Shown one piece after another: positions 39,533 to 52,807 of a stretch of 64,000 nt of DNA. The stretch spans positions 310,001 through 374,000 of the forward strand of contig VWPU01002095.1 of NCBI GenBank assembly GCA_013398955.1. Reading direction: 5' to 3'. The notes beneath the pieces were generated by a model. It made no database searches and was not told where the DNA came from. It saw only the letters and a program-made list of their open reading frames with translations. The position numbers were made by a program, and so were the translations under genes. Numbering within the stretch: the first letter of the stretch is position 1; each line of letters starts with the position of its first letter. The stretch comes from Callaeas wilsoni (lineage: Eukaryota > Chordata > Aves > Passeriformes > Callaeidae).

Positions 39533-40268
39533 TTAGAATCGTAGAATAGAATCATGGAATATCCTGAGTTGGGCGGGACCCACAAGGATCATCAAAGTCC
39601 GACTCCTGGCCCTGCACAGGACACCCCACGAGTCACATTATGTGCCTGAGGGCATTTTCCAAACATTTCTTGAACTCTGGCAGGCTTGGTGCTGTGACCA
39701 TTTCCCTGAGGAGCCTGTTCCACTGCCCAGCCACCCTCTGGGTGAAGAACCTTTTCCTGATACCCAGCCTAAACATCCCCTGACACAACTTCAGGCCATT
39801 TCCTTGGGTCCTGTCACTGGTCACCACAGAGAAGAGATCAGTGCCTGTTCCTCCTCTTTCCTATGTGGGGAAGTTGTAGACTGCAGTGAGGTCTCCCCTC
39901 AGTCTCTTCCAGGCTGAACAAGTCAAATGACTTCAGGTGCTTCTCATAAGGCCTCCCCTCCAGACCCTTCACCATCCTCATGGCTCTCCTTTGGAGGCTC
40001 TCTAATAGCTTCATATCCTTTTTATATTGTGACACTCAGCACTGCCCCCAGCACTCGAGGTGAGGCCGCCCCAGTGCAGAGCAGAGCAGGACAATCCCCT
40101 CCCTTGCCCGGCTGGCGATGCTGTGCCTGATGCCCCCCAGGACACGCTTGGCCCTCCTGGCTGCCAGGGCACTGCTGGCTCATGTTCAACTTGTCACCAG
40201 CCAGGACCTCCGGGTCCTTTTCCACTGTGCTACTCTCCAGCCTCTGATTCCCCAATTTGTACGTCAAG
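39533..40268 (-). mobile_element. CR1 LINE retrotransposon, 5'-truncated, minus strand
   Basis: The left edge carries the reverse complement of the CR1 3' tail: short tandem units of the form TAGAATCATGGAAT, followed by the typical GAGTTGGG..GGACCCACAAGGATCATC stretch. Read on the minus strand, the element contains the C-terminal part of the CR1 reverse-transcriptase reading frame, including [18 protein letters not shown] and, nearer the 3' end, GNGLKLCQGMFRLGIRKRFF. The copy is about 735 bases, against several kilobases for a full CR1. That length fits the usual 5' truncation by incomplete reverse transcription. The left border is clear from the tail repeats; the right border is estimated where the CR1-like sequence fades near 40265. 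It is dead and lies in reverse orientation to GMDS within the long intron. Confidence 0.92.
39633..40035 (-). pseudogene. Decayed CR1 ORF2 C-terminus (reverse transcriptase tail)
   Basis: Two adjacent open stretches on the minus strand match the C-terminal region of CR1 ORF2. The stretch at 39838-40035 has [21 protein letters not shown] and LFSLEETEG; the stretch at 39633-39827 has SDRTQGNGLKLCQGMF and ends near SLPEFKKCLENALRH. After LFSLE the frame departs from the usual KRR-type continuation, which indicates a small deletion and frameshift near 39915-39930. The two pieces are out of frame with each other. The endonuclease and catalytic reverse-transcriptase motifs are absent because the copy is truncated. 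The element cannot encode a working protein. Confidence 0.85.
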
Positions 40269-42548
40269 GACCTAATAGATCCAAATACACCTATCTTGCA
40301 GTTTTTCTACTGAAAATTGAAAATATAGTGTTAAGGATCAGTTTGTCATTGATTTTCTGTGACCCTTGGGGAGTTTTATGCAATTTCTGATGCTACAGAC
40401 TCAGAAAATTTTGTGCAGAGAGTTTGAGAACTCATTTTCATTTAAACTGTGACCTTTCCTATACTTCTACAAGAAAGCGGGCTTTGCAGGGGAAGTTTAT
40501 TATTACCAAACTACTTGAGTGAAGGCTTAGGTATCAGCTTGTTTCTGCTAATGGCAATATCATGTGGAGACTGTACAGTATTTTTGCAGGGCTGAGGCTT
40601 GTCGCCCGTCCTGTTTCTTTTCGGTATGTGCTGGTGCACTGGGTGACTTACACCTCTCTGTTGAGATACAGTGTCTTCTATTATTCTCCCTAGCCTTACA
40701 CTTAATTCTCTGCATTGCGATCCTCTAATCACCTATTTTCCAATAGCATCATTAGTCATTCCACTATTTTCCTTCCTCTTTCCCCCAATTGTCTGTTATC
40801 ACTCCTTTTTAAATGTACTTAGACATTGCATTTTTACTGTTCTCTTCAGAGCTAAAATACTTCTGGTTTACATAATGCTTTTATTTTTCTCAAAAGAAAT
40901 ATGAGACGCTTGCCCCAGAACACTAACTCCCCACTTCTGTTACTCCCCAGCACCTATACTGCTCTGTTTTTACTGCCCAGCTAGCTGAACATGCAAGTGT
41001 CTTCTCGATCTTTTTGCAGAAACAGAACTTCAGGTTTTATTCTAGGAGATGTCTTTTAAAAACATCTCCAAGAATCCCAGAGCAAAAAACAAAAAAAAAT
41101 CATGTGCCTGGAAATATTCTACTGGTGAAAAGAAGGAAAAGAATCCAGCTTCTTCATGTAGGTTGTTATCGGGGATTTTTTTCCCCAGATATTGGTAAGT
41201 AAGTGAAACAGAACTTGATTTGGTGTTCATTCTTGATGAAATGCATGTGTTGTGCACATACATGTGCTTTCTCTCTCTCTCTTCTCTGTTTAAATCCCAT
41301 TTAAACAGTGCTCAGTGACTGCTGGGAGTTGTAATCCATGTGCAACTCTGTCATGAGGCAAACACCAGCTGGAGGGATGGCTCTACAGTCTGCAACCAGT
41401 TGAGTTGCTGAGGAGTCATAAAAGAGGGAAAATGGGGTTCATGAGAACTCAAACAGTGCCTTTTGGAAAGTGTTTCTTACACTCTCTTAAGAGCTACAAA
41501 GTCTGTATCTTGTACAGTTTCTTGTGCTTAGCCAGGGACAAGATTACAAAACAGAAAATGACAGAACTTCACAGCCAAATTGGTACTTTCTCAGATTTGT
41601 TTGACAAGATATTTCACACAGCTTCAGAGAAGACTGAAAGCACCTATAAAAAACTGCTGTTTACTACATAGAAAGAAAAACAAAATTTTTTTTCTTTTTA
41701 TTGAAGGAAACTTTTTTCCCCTGACAGAATTACGAACAGTGGTGAATATTTCTATTTGGTTCTTTACTCCTGATGGATGTTTTCATTAGCCATCTCTAAA
41801 GTCCCAGTTTGGGTGTATTTGTAGAAGGTTATCTGAAGAAACACAGATGTTTGGAAGTTTACCATTCTTTTAATTAAATAACGTGTTAGGGTGTATTTAT
41901 AGCTTTGCTGATTCAGAGCCATAGGTTAACAACTCTTGTACTCCAATACTATTGAGTAATTGCCCAGAGCACTATCCTAACACTTCTGTAAAACAAAGCA
42001 CTAGGGACTGTTAGTGGAGAAAACTGCAGAATTTTATAAGGGAATTTTACCAGGGAGCACTATTAAAAATAAATACCTCTATTTATGGGTGTTGGCTAAT
42101 GAGTGGAACATTAGAAAAAGATGCTAAGTAGTGATGGCTTCAGCAATAGAAATTACAAATGACAACAGATATTCGTGAGTGGTAAAGATATCGTAATTGC
42201 TATTACTGAGCTTCCTGCCCGGTTTCCTTGGTGTTCTGCTCAAAAAGAGCAAAGTAATTTATACCTGTGTTGTAGAAGAGCAGATCTTGAGAATGTTTGA
42301 TGATAGTATTAGTTACCACAAATATTCTGGCTACAAGGATATTTGGACTTGGACACCTTCAAATTAAGTACATCCCACCCTTCCTGCTTGTAATTGTTGG
42401 CCAAGGCAGCACACTAAAAGGTTAGTGAAATGAGGACCTTAGGAGCTGTTGTTAGTGGAGAATGGGAAGGTAGCCTTTCAAACAGTGTGCATCCTCTTAG
42501 GAAAATATGTTTAATTGAAGTGGTTGTAAGTTGTGGGCTGTCTAAGCT

Positions 42549-42569
42549 GAGATCTGTGAAACAGATCTC
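42549..42569. repeat. Perfect 9-bp hairpin with 3-base loop
   Basis: GAGATCTGT, loop GAA, ACAGATCTC. The arms are exact complements. There is no T-run after it and no adjacent gene end, so nothing suggests a transcript terminator or RNA gene. Confidence 0.8.
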
Positions 42570-44751
42570 TTAACACTTGACATACATTAAAAATGGAGCC
42601 ATTCATTCTTCAGGTGAAATTGATTTTAATGTACTGTGGTGCTGGTGCCTGTTGTAGACCATCTTGCAGTATACAGTGACCAGAGAGGTAAAGTATGGAA
42701 ATGATCAGTCAGGTGGAGGTTGAAATTCTGACCACAGCCTTCAGTGGACCCTAGGTCTCATTTGCATGGTGTGTTTTCATGAAAGGGATCCTACTTCATG
42801 GAGAGTGAATGCGTTTAATAAAATGCTTTATGCCCCTCAGCGAGGGTTTTTAATGGGATGACTGCAAAGGGAGGGAATGGTAATCCCACCCTTAATCTGG
42901 GCAGTGTAAGAATGGGAATTGCAGTTACAATTATTTTTGTTTTGGTAATTTAAAGGAACACATGCACACATATGCACACAAGCACTCTGTCCTGTCCTGT
43001 CAGTTTGGAAACCTTTGCCTCTTTCCCTCTGCTTTTTCTTTGATGAAATGCTGCAAGTAGAAGGCCTCGTGCTGCAGCTCCATTGCCACTCAGATGCTTT
43101 CACTTAATTGCTGCAATTGTGAAGAAAGTCAGCTTTGAAGAAAAAAAAAACAGTGATACCACGCTTAATTCACTCCCAAACTCAGTCCCAGGTTAATAGC
43201 TGACAGTAATCACACTACTATTAGACAGAGGCTTGGAGGGACACTGCAGGCAGTTTCCTGAGATCTTGAGTTCTGCTTCAGGATAGAATTTGTGAGTGAG
43301 GCATCCCCTCCAGGGTTACTCACAGAGGAAGGAAGGGATGGCCGGTGTCTTGGCCCGTAGGCTTGAAATTCTTGCCAGCAGAGCTGGAGCTCTATGAAAA
43401 GGTCTGCAGTTCAGCAGCGTTGTGGTATAAATACACCTCTGCAGCCAGGAGCAGTGGAAAGACAGAGACACTGAGGGAAGGCTTACTTTAGCTGTAAATG
43501 TTCATCCTTTGGAAAACAAGTATTTTATTTCACCAGTCATACCCAATTCAAAGGTTCTTAATATAAGCATCTCAGAAGTGACCTCAGTTTTCCAAATCAG
43601 GTGACACTGACTGACAGGCATTGTTGACATGATAAAGAAAAGTAGTATATTTACTGCAAGGAAACTTGTTCTAGCATAGCTGTCTTCAATAGTGGCTAGA
43701 GTGGCAACTAAGTGGTGTTTTCTGTTGATTTCCGTATTCAATTTCCTTCAGGTAAAATGCTGGTCTTTTATTTGAGGGTGCTATGAGCCAAGAATAAAAA
43801 ATTTTATTTGGCTGACACAAAATAGTACAAGTACAAAATTTTGCGTGTATTCAGTGGCAGCTCTGACCATTGGCTGGAGAAATGTGACACCTGTGCAGAC
43901 AAGCAGAAGAGCCATTGTGCACTTTAAGATTAGCGTCCAAGTTACTTGCGTTTTGAGGTGAAAGGGTTAATAGTTCTTCAAAATAAAAGTTTTCCTTTGG
44001 AAAAACAAAACAGTAATCATTGCTTCAGCAAGATTTTCAACTTCAGAAGCTTTTTGTGACTTTAAATTCTCTCTGTGTTTTCAGTCCTAAGCTCTTGATC
44101 TAGGATTGATGTAATATAACACACATTATGCTTTGCTTCCTAAACAAGTTTTTATTAAGTTACTGTGCTCTTTGCAATCTTGGAAACTTTTTAATTCTCA
44201 CTTTACGCTTCAGAGTTCACAGCTATCTCCGTGTGCGATGCAAACACTGGCTGTAAAATGAGCAAGTGAAACACCTCCCTGCAATTAAGAAAGGAGGTGG
44301 TTTCCTCAGTGGAAATAATCTGCATTGGCCATAACAAGAGCTACAACTCAGCATCTCATTTAACACTTCAAATTGTCTTTGCATATGTGGGCTAGAGTCC
44401 AACAGCTTTAGGAAATCCTTGGTGGATAGTAATCTGAAACACAAAAAGCAGAAGTCATACTTCAACACAATTGATAGCCTCTACTTACTAGCAGTCTTTG
44501 GGCTAAATTATTGTGGAGATGCAATTAACTGTCTTTCACGGAGAGGGTGGGTCCTTCCAGATCCAGGAGGAGAGGTCACAGATGGGGCGGTGTGGTTATG
44601 TGGTTAAGGGTAATTTGGCTTGCTCAGAAAAAGGTCCAGACTCCGGGCACTTAGGCTGAACACATGCAAAGCCAGACAGCAAGAAATGCCATGTACCACC
44701 AGCCCACCACATCTGCCACCAGGCATGACCCATCCAGACTGCAAATTCAGG

Positions 44752-44783
44752 CTTTTTTTTCCCTTTTTTTTTTTTTTCTTCCT
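44752..44783. repeat. T/C homopolymer-rich tract
   Basis: Eight T, three C, then 14 T residues followed by CTTCC. On the opposite strand this would be an A-rich tail, but no SINE or processed gene is recognisable next to it. Confidence 0.85.
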
Positions 44784-47515
44784 GTGTTTTCTGTCAAGCA
44801 AGTAACTTTGACTTGCATCCCTGACTCGCCCTGAGGAAAGGGACACAATCAAGTGGGCAGTCTTTAGTCTTGTTGACTCTGTGGAAAGGAAATAGATTAT
44901 AATCTTTCCTCCAGGTATTTGTTGTGCTGAATTCCCTGAATGGACTCTCAAGTATTTTATTATGCATTTCGTGGGGCTCCTCAAGATATAAGCTCCAAAG
45001 TGGGAGGGAGTTTCATTATCAAAGTTGTGATTAGGCCATGTCCAAAATGTGAAATAGTTGAGTTAATAATTTGTTTACATGTCTGAGACAAAGCAAATAG
45101 AGACAGTCACTTCTTGTTGAGAAAACACGCTTTCTTGGCAGAGCTTAACCTAGATGTTTCCAGCAGAATCTTCTCTCTTTTGAGTCTGACTAGCGTAGGA
45201 AGAGAAGTGTTAGCTTCCCAGTTCAGTTTGAGATTTGACAATGCCCAAGGGAAGGGATGCGTCAGTTTTAAGGAATCCCCCACGCCCCACAAAACTTGGA
45301 AATTTTACATTTATAACATCATGTCTGCCTTGAGGAGGCAAAATGTTGTTATCAGTATTAACCTTTAGCTAGTTCTTTGTATTATTTTCAGATGGGCATA
45401 TTTAACTCAAAAGCCAGCCTGGCTACCACTCTGCATCAATTCTCAGCTTTATATGGACATCAGCATTTAAGTATCACCTTATGTATGAATAAGCAAGGTG
45501 CAGTCAAGGTTTGAAGAGATCTGAGGATCTTTAACTGGTATTAATAGCTGTACCTTATTTTACTTGTTTTTCAATGCAGTTTTAAAAGCAGGCACAAGGA
45601 TTTGGGACAGTTTTGTTGACACAGCCCATTCAGAGCTTCTCTTCCTGGAAAATATCCACAGACTGAGCAAGCTTTGTGAACCTTGTCATTAAACACTTTA
45701 TGCCTCCTCCCAGTTGCACAAATGTCACTTAGTTATATTGGATATTCTGTCCTTGCAATTCAGACATCGATTTCTTCCACATTTATCACAATTTTTGGGG
45801 TTTTTTTTTTTCACTTCTTGTGTGATGTAGGAAAATCAAACTAGTGTATTTGGGATCCAAAGTAGCCACGGGATGATGGAGATTGCCACAGCCACAATCA
45901 CAGGCATTTGCTTTTCATTCTTTCTGAAACGGATTCTGAAGTGAGAGCTCAATCTGTCCCCCTGTTATTATGTTGCGTTGCATCCGCCTTGTCCTTTGTG
46001 TCCTGTGAGTACTTGTCTTGAAGTCCTGGTCTGCAGAGATGCGCGCTGAGCCGCACCCTCCCACTGCATGTTTTAACTTCTCCCTGGTGCAAAGCAGGCC
46101 CAGGGAAGTGGCAGTCAAAGCAGTGACACAAAGTCCCAGGCAGGACTCAGATGCAGTCTTAATGAAATTGCAGTGCTCCTATTCTGTGAAGGCCACGCTT
46201 TTCCAGTGCTGGATTGAGTACCAGATAGAACTGGATTAGTGGAAAAAAACGGAATAGTTTTACCTCCTCTTCTGTCCTTCAAAAGCCATTGGATTCTGAG
46301 TGGTACAGGCATTGTAGACTTGCAGAAGTTCAAAGTAATTTTGAAAGCGAGGAGGAGAGCAACATAGCTGTTATTTGATTTTAGAGGAACATGTTCTCAG
46401 CATTTCTAGATGTAGAAAATTCCTTGAAAAATCCCAGCAGATTAATATTTTCCTGTCTAGTGAATCTGGCACAGAAACTAAGATCTGGGAATTAGGATCA
46501 GTTTTAAAATTTTACAGATCATGAGAAATCAAACTAGAGGAATGTCACTAATTCATTTCATGAGGTGTTCATCTCTGCACTGCCAGGAGAATAACTGCTA
46601 TATTTAACTGAGCAGCATCTCTTCAGCCAAAAACAGCGGATAGTCCCAACTCATTAGTTAGCTAAGCTTCATTTCTCCCTCCCACTCCCTTCTATCATAT
46701 CTCTGGTGGCGCAAAGCCCGTTGTAAAACTGAAAGTTGCCTTTCATATGGCTAGGCTGCACTGAAGGAGTAGCATTAAATGTTTTTCACACATTTTGCTT
46801 TTGTCACTAAGATGAATTTAATAGATAATTTCCATCCCTGCTGAGTTTTGCTGCTTTAATCCAATTATTTCTCTACATGTGCTAATAGGCTCAGATTTCC
46901 AATTTACAGAATGCATTTTCAGCCTGAAGTGCTGTTCAAGAGGCAACACAAATTTCAAGAATGAAAATTAAGGGAGTGCTTTACTTGAACTGCAGCGTGC
47001 TGGTGAATTCAGATCTGACTGCAGCAGGGAGCTCTGACTGTGAGGGCTGGCTGTGTTTAGCACCACCAGCATTCAGAAGGTACAACCAAACACATTTGCT
47101 TCTGAGTGCCATGCTTGCCATTCGGTTCCCATGTATGTAAGCCATTCATCTCTCCCACGTCTTTGCTGTGATTTTCAATGCAATGTGGCCTTTCCTTGGC
47201 AGCTTTACTTTATCACTTGAAGAACCAGAATCTTTAAGAAACTCAGTGAATAATTGTGTAAAGAGATTATTTCATAAACTAATCTGGCACTACTTCCGTA
47301 CATGGGCAGCCTTGCTGAATTCAAAGTAGGCTGTGGACATCCCAAAGGATGGAAGAGCTGTAGGGCTTGTAAGCAGCAAAGTTGACTAGAACTGAGACTT
47401 ACAGGTAAGGGATTCCTTTTTCCAACACCATTTCCCAGCCGTCTTGAGGTGGTATCATGAGCACAATGAAACATTATGGGTTGTGAAAGTTTGCAATTGC
47501 TGTTCACCTTTGCAG

Positions 47516-47673
47516 GCTAATGGAGAGAATCTGTTTTATGACAAGGTGGAAGAAAACAAATTCAGCCAATGGATGAGGGGAAGGCATGTCTGCTGGTGCT
47601 TATCACAGAAAGTCATATTAGTTGAGGAGCTGCTCAGGTTGCAGCCTCAGAAAGTCTGTCCTGAATGTCCCAA
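47516..47673 (+). other. Exon-like open interval with strong splice-like borders (unproven)
   Basis: The interval is preceded by a pyrimidine-rich TTCACCTTTGCAG acceptor-like sequence ending at 47515. It is followed by CAA|GTAAGTA, close to a perfect 5' splice consensus. It stays open for 52 codons in one frame, giving a peptide with ENLFYDKVEENKFSQW and ending QPQKVCPECP, which I do not recognise. At 158 bases it would shift the reading frame if spliced between the GMDS exon ending at 25556 and the last coding exon. It could therefore be a poison or pseudo-exon, part of an unrelated non-coding transcript, or chance. Confidence 0.15.
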
Positions 47674-47678
47674 GTAAG

Positions 47679-47780
47679 TAGAATCATAGAATCATTTAGG
47701 TTGGAAAGGACCCTTAATCTCATCCAGTCCAACCATTAGCCTAATACTACTAAGTCCACCACAGAAAACTAGATCTTAGA
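47679..47780 (-). mobile_element. CR1 LINE 3'-end fragment, minus strand
   Basis: The sequence from 47679 reads TAGAATCATAGAATCATTTAGGTTGGAAAGGACC in two overlapping blocks, followed by CATCCAGTCCAACCATTAG. This is the well-known reverse complement of the avian CR1 3' end. Similarity fades after about 47765-47785, so only about 100 bases remain. It belongs to a different CR1 subfamily from the copy at 39533, whose 3' end reads GAGTTGGGCGGGACC. The fragment lies immediately beside an exon-like open interval ending in a strong donor-like GTAAGTA at 47674-47680. Confidence 0.88.
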
Positions 47781-49724
47781 TATATAAATTCTGATGAAAG
47801 AGTTTTTGGAATCAGGAACTTTTGTGAGTGATGAGGACCACTGTGGAAACACAGGTTTCATTACAAAGATGCATTGTAAGCAGTGGACTTTGGTCTGTGC
47901 TTAAGCCAAGACATATCCATTGAAGTCCATGTACTGTTGCCACGATGAAAGGATTGCTTGAGTAAGATGATGTTTCACTTACTGTCTGAGCTTAGGGAAA
48001 CATCTGAAGAAAGTGGGAGCAGAGTGACTGTCTGCTAAGAAGTGACTGATAGACTTGAGCTTGAGGTTCCCCCTCCTTTCCTTTTCTTGTTTTATACCAG
48101 TGCATCTGATGCTATTCGTGTGAAATGTTCTCAGATGATGTTGCTGCTTCTTACCAAAATACATTATGCATGTATATATGTATGATATAGGTAGCTATTT
48201 CACCTATGAAAATTTTTTGCTGTTTTTGATAGCAGTGCTTCATGTGTAGATATTTACTCCCAAGGAATTCTAGTTGCATTAGGTGGTGTAAGGTCAGAGG
48301 AGCCCCAGCTGTTTTATAGACTTGGATTGCATCTGTTGATGTTAAAGAGCCACTGTTTGCTATAATCTCTTTTTTCTTTTATTTGTACCTCTCCACTGTA
48401 TTTCCTTTTTGTGTATGTGTCCTTCACAACTGTTCCACCTTTGCTGATCCTAGCATAGAAGTACTTTTGTTATATGCTGTTTCTTTCCAGCAGATATGCT
48501 AGCATGGTTTCTTTGGCTTATTACTTTACAGGTCTGAATCTTGGTCTTGGAATTTCAGGCACTTAAAGGCTTTAATTCCCTTCTTCCGTCTCATCCACCT
48601 AAAACAGGGCATGATCAAACTCCACCTATTTCCCTCTCACTTTCTGACTCACTGGTATATATTTATACCTGAGTTTCTCAGTAGATTTTAAATAACAGCT
48701 TTTATTTATGGACATCCTGTCCTTACCTTTTTTATTTTTTTTCCCCAAAATGATGCAATAGTAAGTATTGGTAGTTTTAGCATTTTGCCTGTATGAAGGT
48801 TCCTTCAGGTTTGTTTGTATCTTCTAAGCACCAGCATGCATGAATTCTACAGATCCATTTAATTTTCAGGGTAAATTAATTTACTCTGATAATGAAGAGA
48901 TGTCACATAAATCTGAATACAAACCCTTAATTTCTGGCAACTCTATGTGTATAGGCATATATGTCTATATTTTTACACTCCTAATGAGCTATCATTTGGC
49001 AGCCAAGATGTTTTATTCTATATTTCAGAAACGTTATTGTTGTTTTACCCTGGAGTAAGTAGGTGCTGTTTATGTCTCAGTAAATCTTCTACTGGTCGCA
49101 GTCCACAAAAGTGTTTGTTTATGGTCCACAAAATTTGGATCACTTTCTCCTGTCTTTTCCCTTGCTAAGTATGTCTGCCCAGACTAATTTAAACTTACAG
49201 AGGATCATCAAGTGAACCGCATTTACCAATATGACTGTCCCCGTGGGGAAATCTGGTAAATGTTGCAATGCCTCAAGAAATGCTGAACAAACTAGTCAGT
49301 AAGCAACATCTTCAGGGTCTGTCCTGCTTACTTCAGGCACATTTGCTCAATGACTCCACAAAAACATGGTCTGGTGCTTAGGTCTCTGAGCCTTTGGGCT
49401 TTATGACAATTTTGATATAGTTCATATAAGGTGGAAGAACAACACTACTGGTGACTGGCCAGGTCTGAGCCACAGCTGTGCAGCAGGAGTGGAGCCCAGC
49501 ATTCCCTGGGGAAAGGAGACAGAAGTCTCTGAGAGTGGTTGTGTCCATTGAGGTGCAGAAGAGCAGTGGACAGCTGCTGAAGTCAAATATCATCTCTGCT
49601 TGGGCTCACATCTACGAGTGTTTTTCCATCCGGGGACTATTTCCTCTGTGCAAAAGATGTCCTGCATATCATATTTATAAATGTGTATAAACACAATATG
49701 TGTATCAGTAGAAGAAGAGAGAGA

Positions 49725-49788
49725 CATAAATATATACATATGTGTGTGCGTCTATATATGTAAATATATGTATGTATAATACACACAA
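49725..49788. repeat. TA/TG/CA alternating microsatellite
   Basis: About 64 bases of alternating TATATACATATGTGTG-like sequence continue into ATATATGTAAATATATG and then ACACAC. It is an imperfect compound microsatellite and a likely slippage site. Confidence 0.88.
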
Positions 49789-52759
49789 AACTTAAGTATA
49801 CATTAACCAAGATAAGCTGTGTTTGCCAGTGCTTTAATCTCAGTGGGAGACTGTTGTTGCTGGAGTCAGAGTCTTGAGCACCAGCTGAGGATAGGAAACG
49901 AGATTCTGGCATGCAGGGTGTGGGAGGAATCTCTCTTTGTCTATTCCCCCTTATTTTGTTTCAGAGTACATACACAAATAACATTCACATGTGGCCACGA
50001 GTGATGTAATGCGTGCAACTGACTCCAAAAGAAGCTTCTCTTGTGAGCGTAGCCCCTTCAGAGCATGTATCACTTTATACTGGTATTAAATAATATGTTG
50101 CCACGCCACAAGGTAATATGAATCATTTCAGAATGCATTTTTTTTTCCATGAGAAGTTGGAAATCTCTTTGTATCTTTATCATCCTACTAGTTTATGTAT
50201 ATAGAAGAGGCTACTTCTGTCTGTATGTGGCTGTACATGTGCATATAGGCAGAGAGGAATGAGACAAATTTCTTCTGGCTTGCCAGATTTTTATGTTTTA
50301 ATCTATTTTCATTGCCTTTGCCTTTTACTTAGAATATCAGAAGTCTGTGGCGCATGGATGCTGCTGTCTGTAGCTTGATCATCAGGTTAATGCTGTGATT
50401 TCCTGTCTCGGGAGTCTGTGGCTGCAGGGTACAGAAAGCACTGTAAAGCCTGTTTTCTTGCAAACATGTTTGTGCCTCAGCACAATCCGCACAGCACAGA
50501 CCCATTTCCAGTTGTTTAAATTAAATACTACAAAGGCAAAATTTGCCTAAATTGTTAGTGTACTGGGTAGGAAACAGAATAATAGAAAATTGCAAATTTC
50601 TTCAGGCCTCAGGGGAAATATGAAGCCGGTGTTGGGAAAGTAATCACAAAACTGCATCATCTAGTATTAAAAAAAAAAAATTAAAAATAAAGTCACATAA
50701 GGTTTGATCACATTGACTCAAGAAACAGTGGTTTGCATCTTCCCTCTGGCTCACAAAGAGTCGCTGGGAGAAGGTTCTGTATGAAGTGCAACGGTACTGA
50801 AGAAAACGGTTACATCAGTGTGAAACAGTGTATGTGAAATCAGATTCAGAACCAGCATGAAAACCTTCTTAGCAAGGGCTGTTTTCACACACATGGAAGG
50901 TATTAGCACAATCCCTCCCCAGATAACACAGATAGTGTCAGGAAAAAAACTGGCTTTCCTGGGTCAAGTATAGATTGCCAGGGCTTAAATTGCATGATAA
51001 TGAGCCTGTATTACTGCTATATATTTTAAGTACCAGCAACATATTTGGCATCATACAAGGCAAAAATAAATAATGTCTTCATGCTAAAGAACCTGTGGTG
51101 TGAAAGCCGACAAAGGTAACGTGACATATGAAGGGGCATACGGGAGGTTGTAGTCAAATGTAAATTAATTTCCTTAAGAGTAAAATGACAATCTGTGTGC
51201 ATAAATTCTCTATGGCCCCAGACAGGCCTCATCTCCCGATAATTTAATTCTATAATACATTCTAATTTGAAAATAGAAATTCAGTACTTTAACTCAATCC
51301 CCCCCCCACCCAGTATTTGAAAAGGGCTGGATGTCAGAAGCAACCTTAAAAGACCCTGCCTCAGACTGATCAACCTAAGGAAAAAAAATCCAACTCCTTC
51401 TTTTAATTTCTTTTCTATGACTTCAGAGAAGTCAAAAAACAGGTCTCAAATACCTCTAATATCCAATTAATTAAGTAATTATAAAGAGTACTGGAAACTG
51501 TAAAACACCAAGGATCCTCATGACATGTTGCTGCTAGAAAGCAGCTTGTTCTTGGATTTTCCTCCTTTTCCTTTGCAATGTACCCTTTCTAATTGCTGCA
51601 GGTAGAGTTCAAGCTGGTCTTTAACACACAACCAGTCTTATTATTTCCATTTGGATTGCAATTTAAAAATGAAAGCTAGCTTTACGGGGCCCTGTGAACT
51701 TCTCTGTCCAGTGAACCCTGTCATTATCTGCAATGAGCATGGGAAGAGATCTTCAACACTCAACACATAATTTTCTCCTTTTCTCAGAAGTGTGTCTCAT
51801 GTATAGCAGGCAGGGCATACCTGTTACGAGAGCAAAGGCAGACAGTTGTTCGAAAGGAAGAGATGGTGGCAAGAGAAGATCTGTGAAGCAGTGCCTGTTG
51901 GTGTGCTGCTCTGGAAGATGGGGTGCACGAATGGTGCCTGTACCTCCTTGGGCTTGGCTGGGAGCCACATCCAGCAGGCCGTTCCCAAGAATCACACCCT
52001 GGTGTCAATTGTCAGCATAAAAAGGACAGTTGTGGGCAAGAGCTGGGCCTTTGTACTATTTTGTTGACTTAGCTTTCTGCCCTGCATAGGAATGTTCTCC
52101 ATCTAGAGAAAATAAATCCTGTCTCTTGGCTAGAATCTGGTTTTTTGATTGACTAAGTGGTATCCTGACTCATTTGTGATTAGGGGAGGGTGTAGGTTGG
52201 AAGAGGATTTACTGAAGAAGTTGTATTATCTTAAAGCAGATCTATACAAAGGAGTATTTGAGCAATTGCTCTGCCTTTGTGCAGAGTATCAACCTACAAA
52301 CAAGTTTCAAATGGGGCTTTACAAAAGTCACTCCAGTAATTTCAGAGTGATGGGACAGGCAGCATATTTGTTGAATCTGAACAGCATTAGATGAGATTAT
52401 CTTAACATTCAAGGAAAGAAAGCCACCTGATAGCGAGGTGGGAGGAAAGGCTCAGAGTTCAAAGTGATCTTGACTATTGGAGAAATAGTCTGACATGAAT
52501 AGGGTATGACTCAATGAGAACACACGCAGAGTACTGCACTCAAGGAGGAGATTCCAAATCTGCCTTATGGGATGAAAAACAAGAGATATAAAGCCATTTT
52601 TCCGGAAAGTAGTTCAGAGAGATCATGAGGAATCGACATCTAAAACCTGTCCGTGTTGTCAAGGTGTTGTGGAAAAGCAGGTATCCTACTGAAAGCGATG
52701 AACAGGAACACTGTGTCTAAAACATGAAATGTTTCCTCTAACTCAGTGCTGGCAAGGCA

Positions 52760-52807
52760 CAGGATGGTGTCTGGTTTTGCAACAACAGGATGGTGTCTGG
52801 TTTTGCA
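52760..52807. repeat. Perfect 22-bp direct repeat with 26-bp period
   Basis: CAGGATGGTGTCTGGTTTTGCA occurs at 52760-52781 and 52786-52807, separated by only four bases. The copies are identical, suggesting a recent tandem duplication that may be polymorphic. Confidence 0.92.

Noticed and set aside
43426..43433. TATAAATA box with GC-richer sequence downstream, resembling a core promoter
   Set aside because: TATA-like octamers are expected many times in AT-rich sequence of this length, and no first exon, CpG island or coding start follows.
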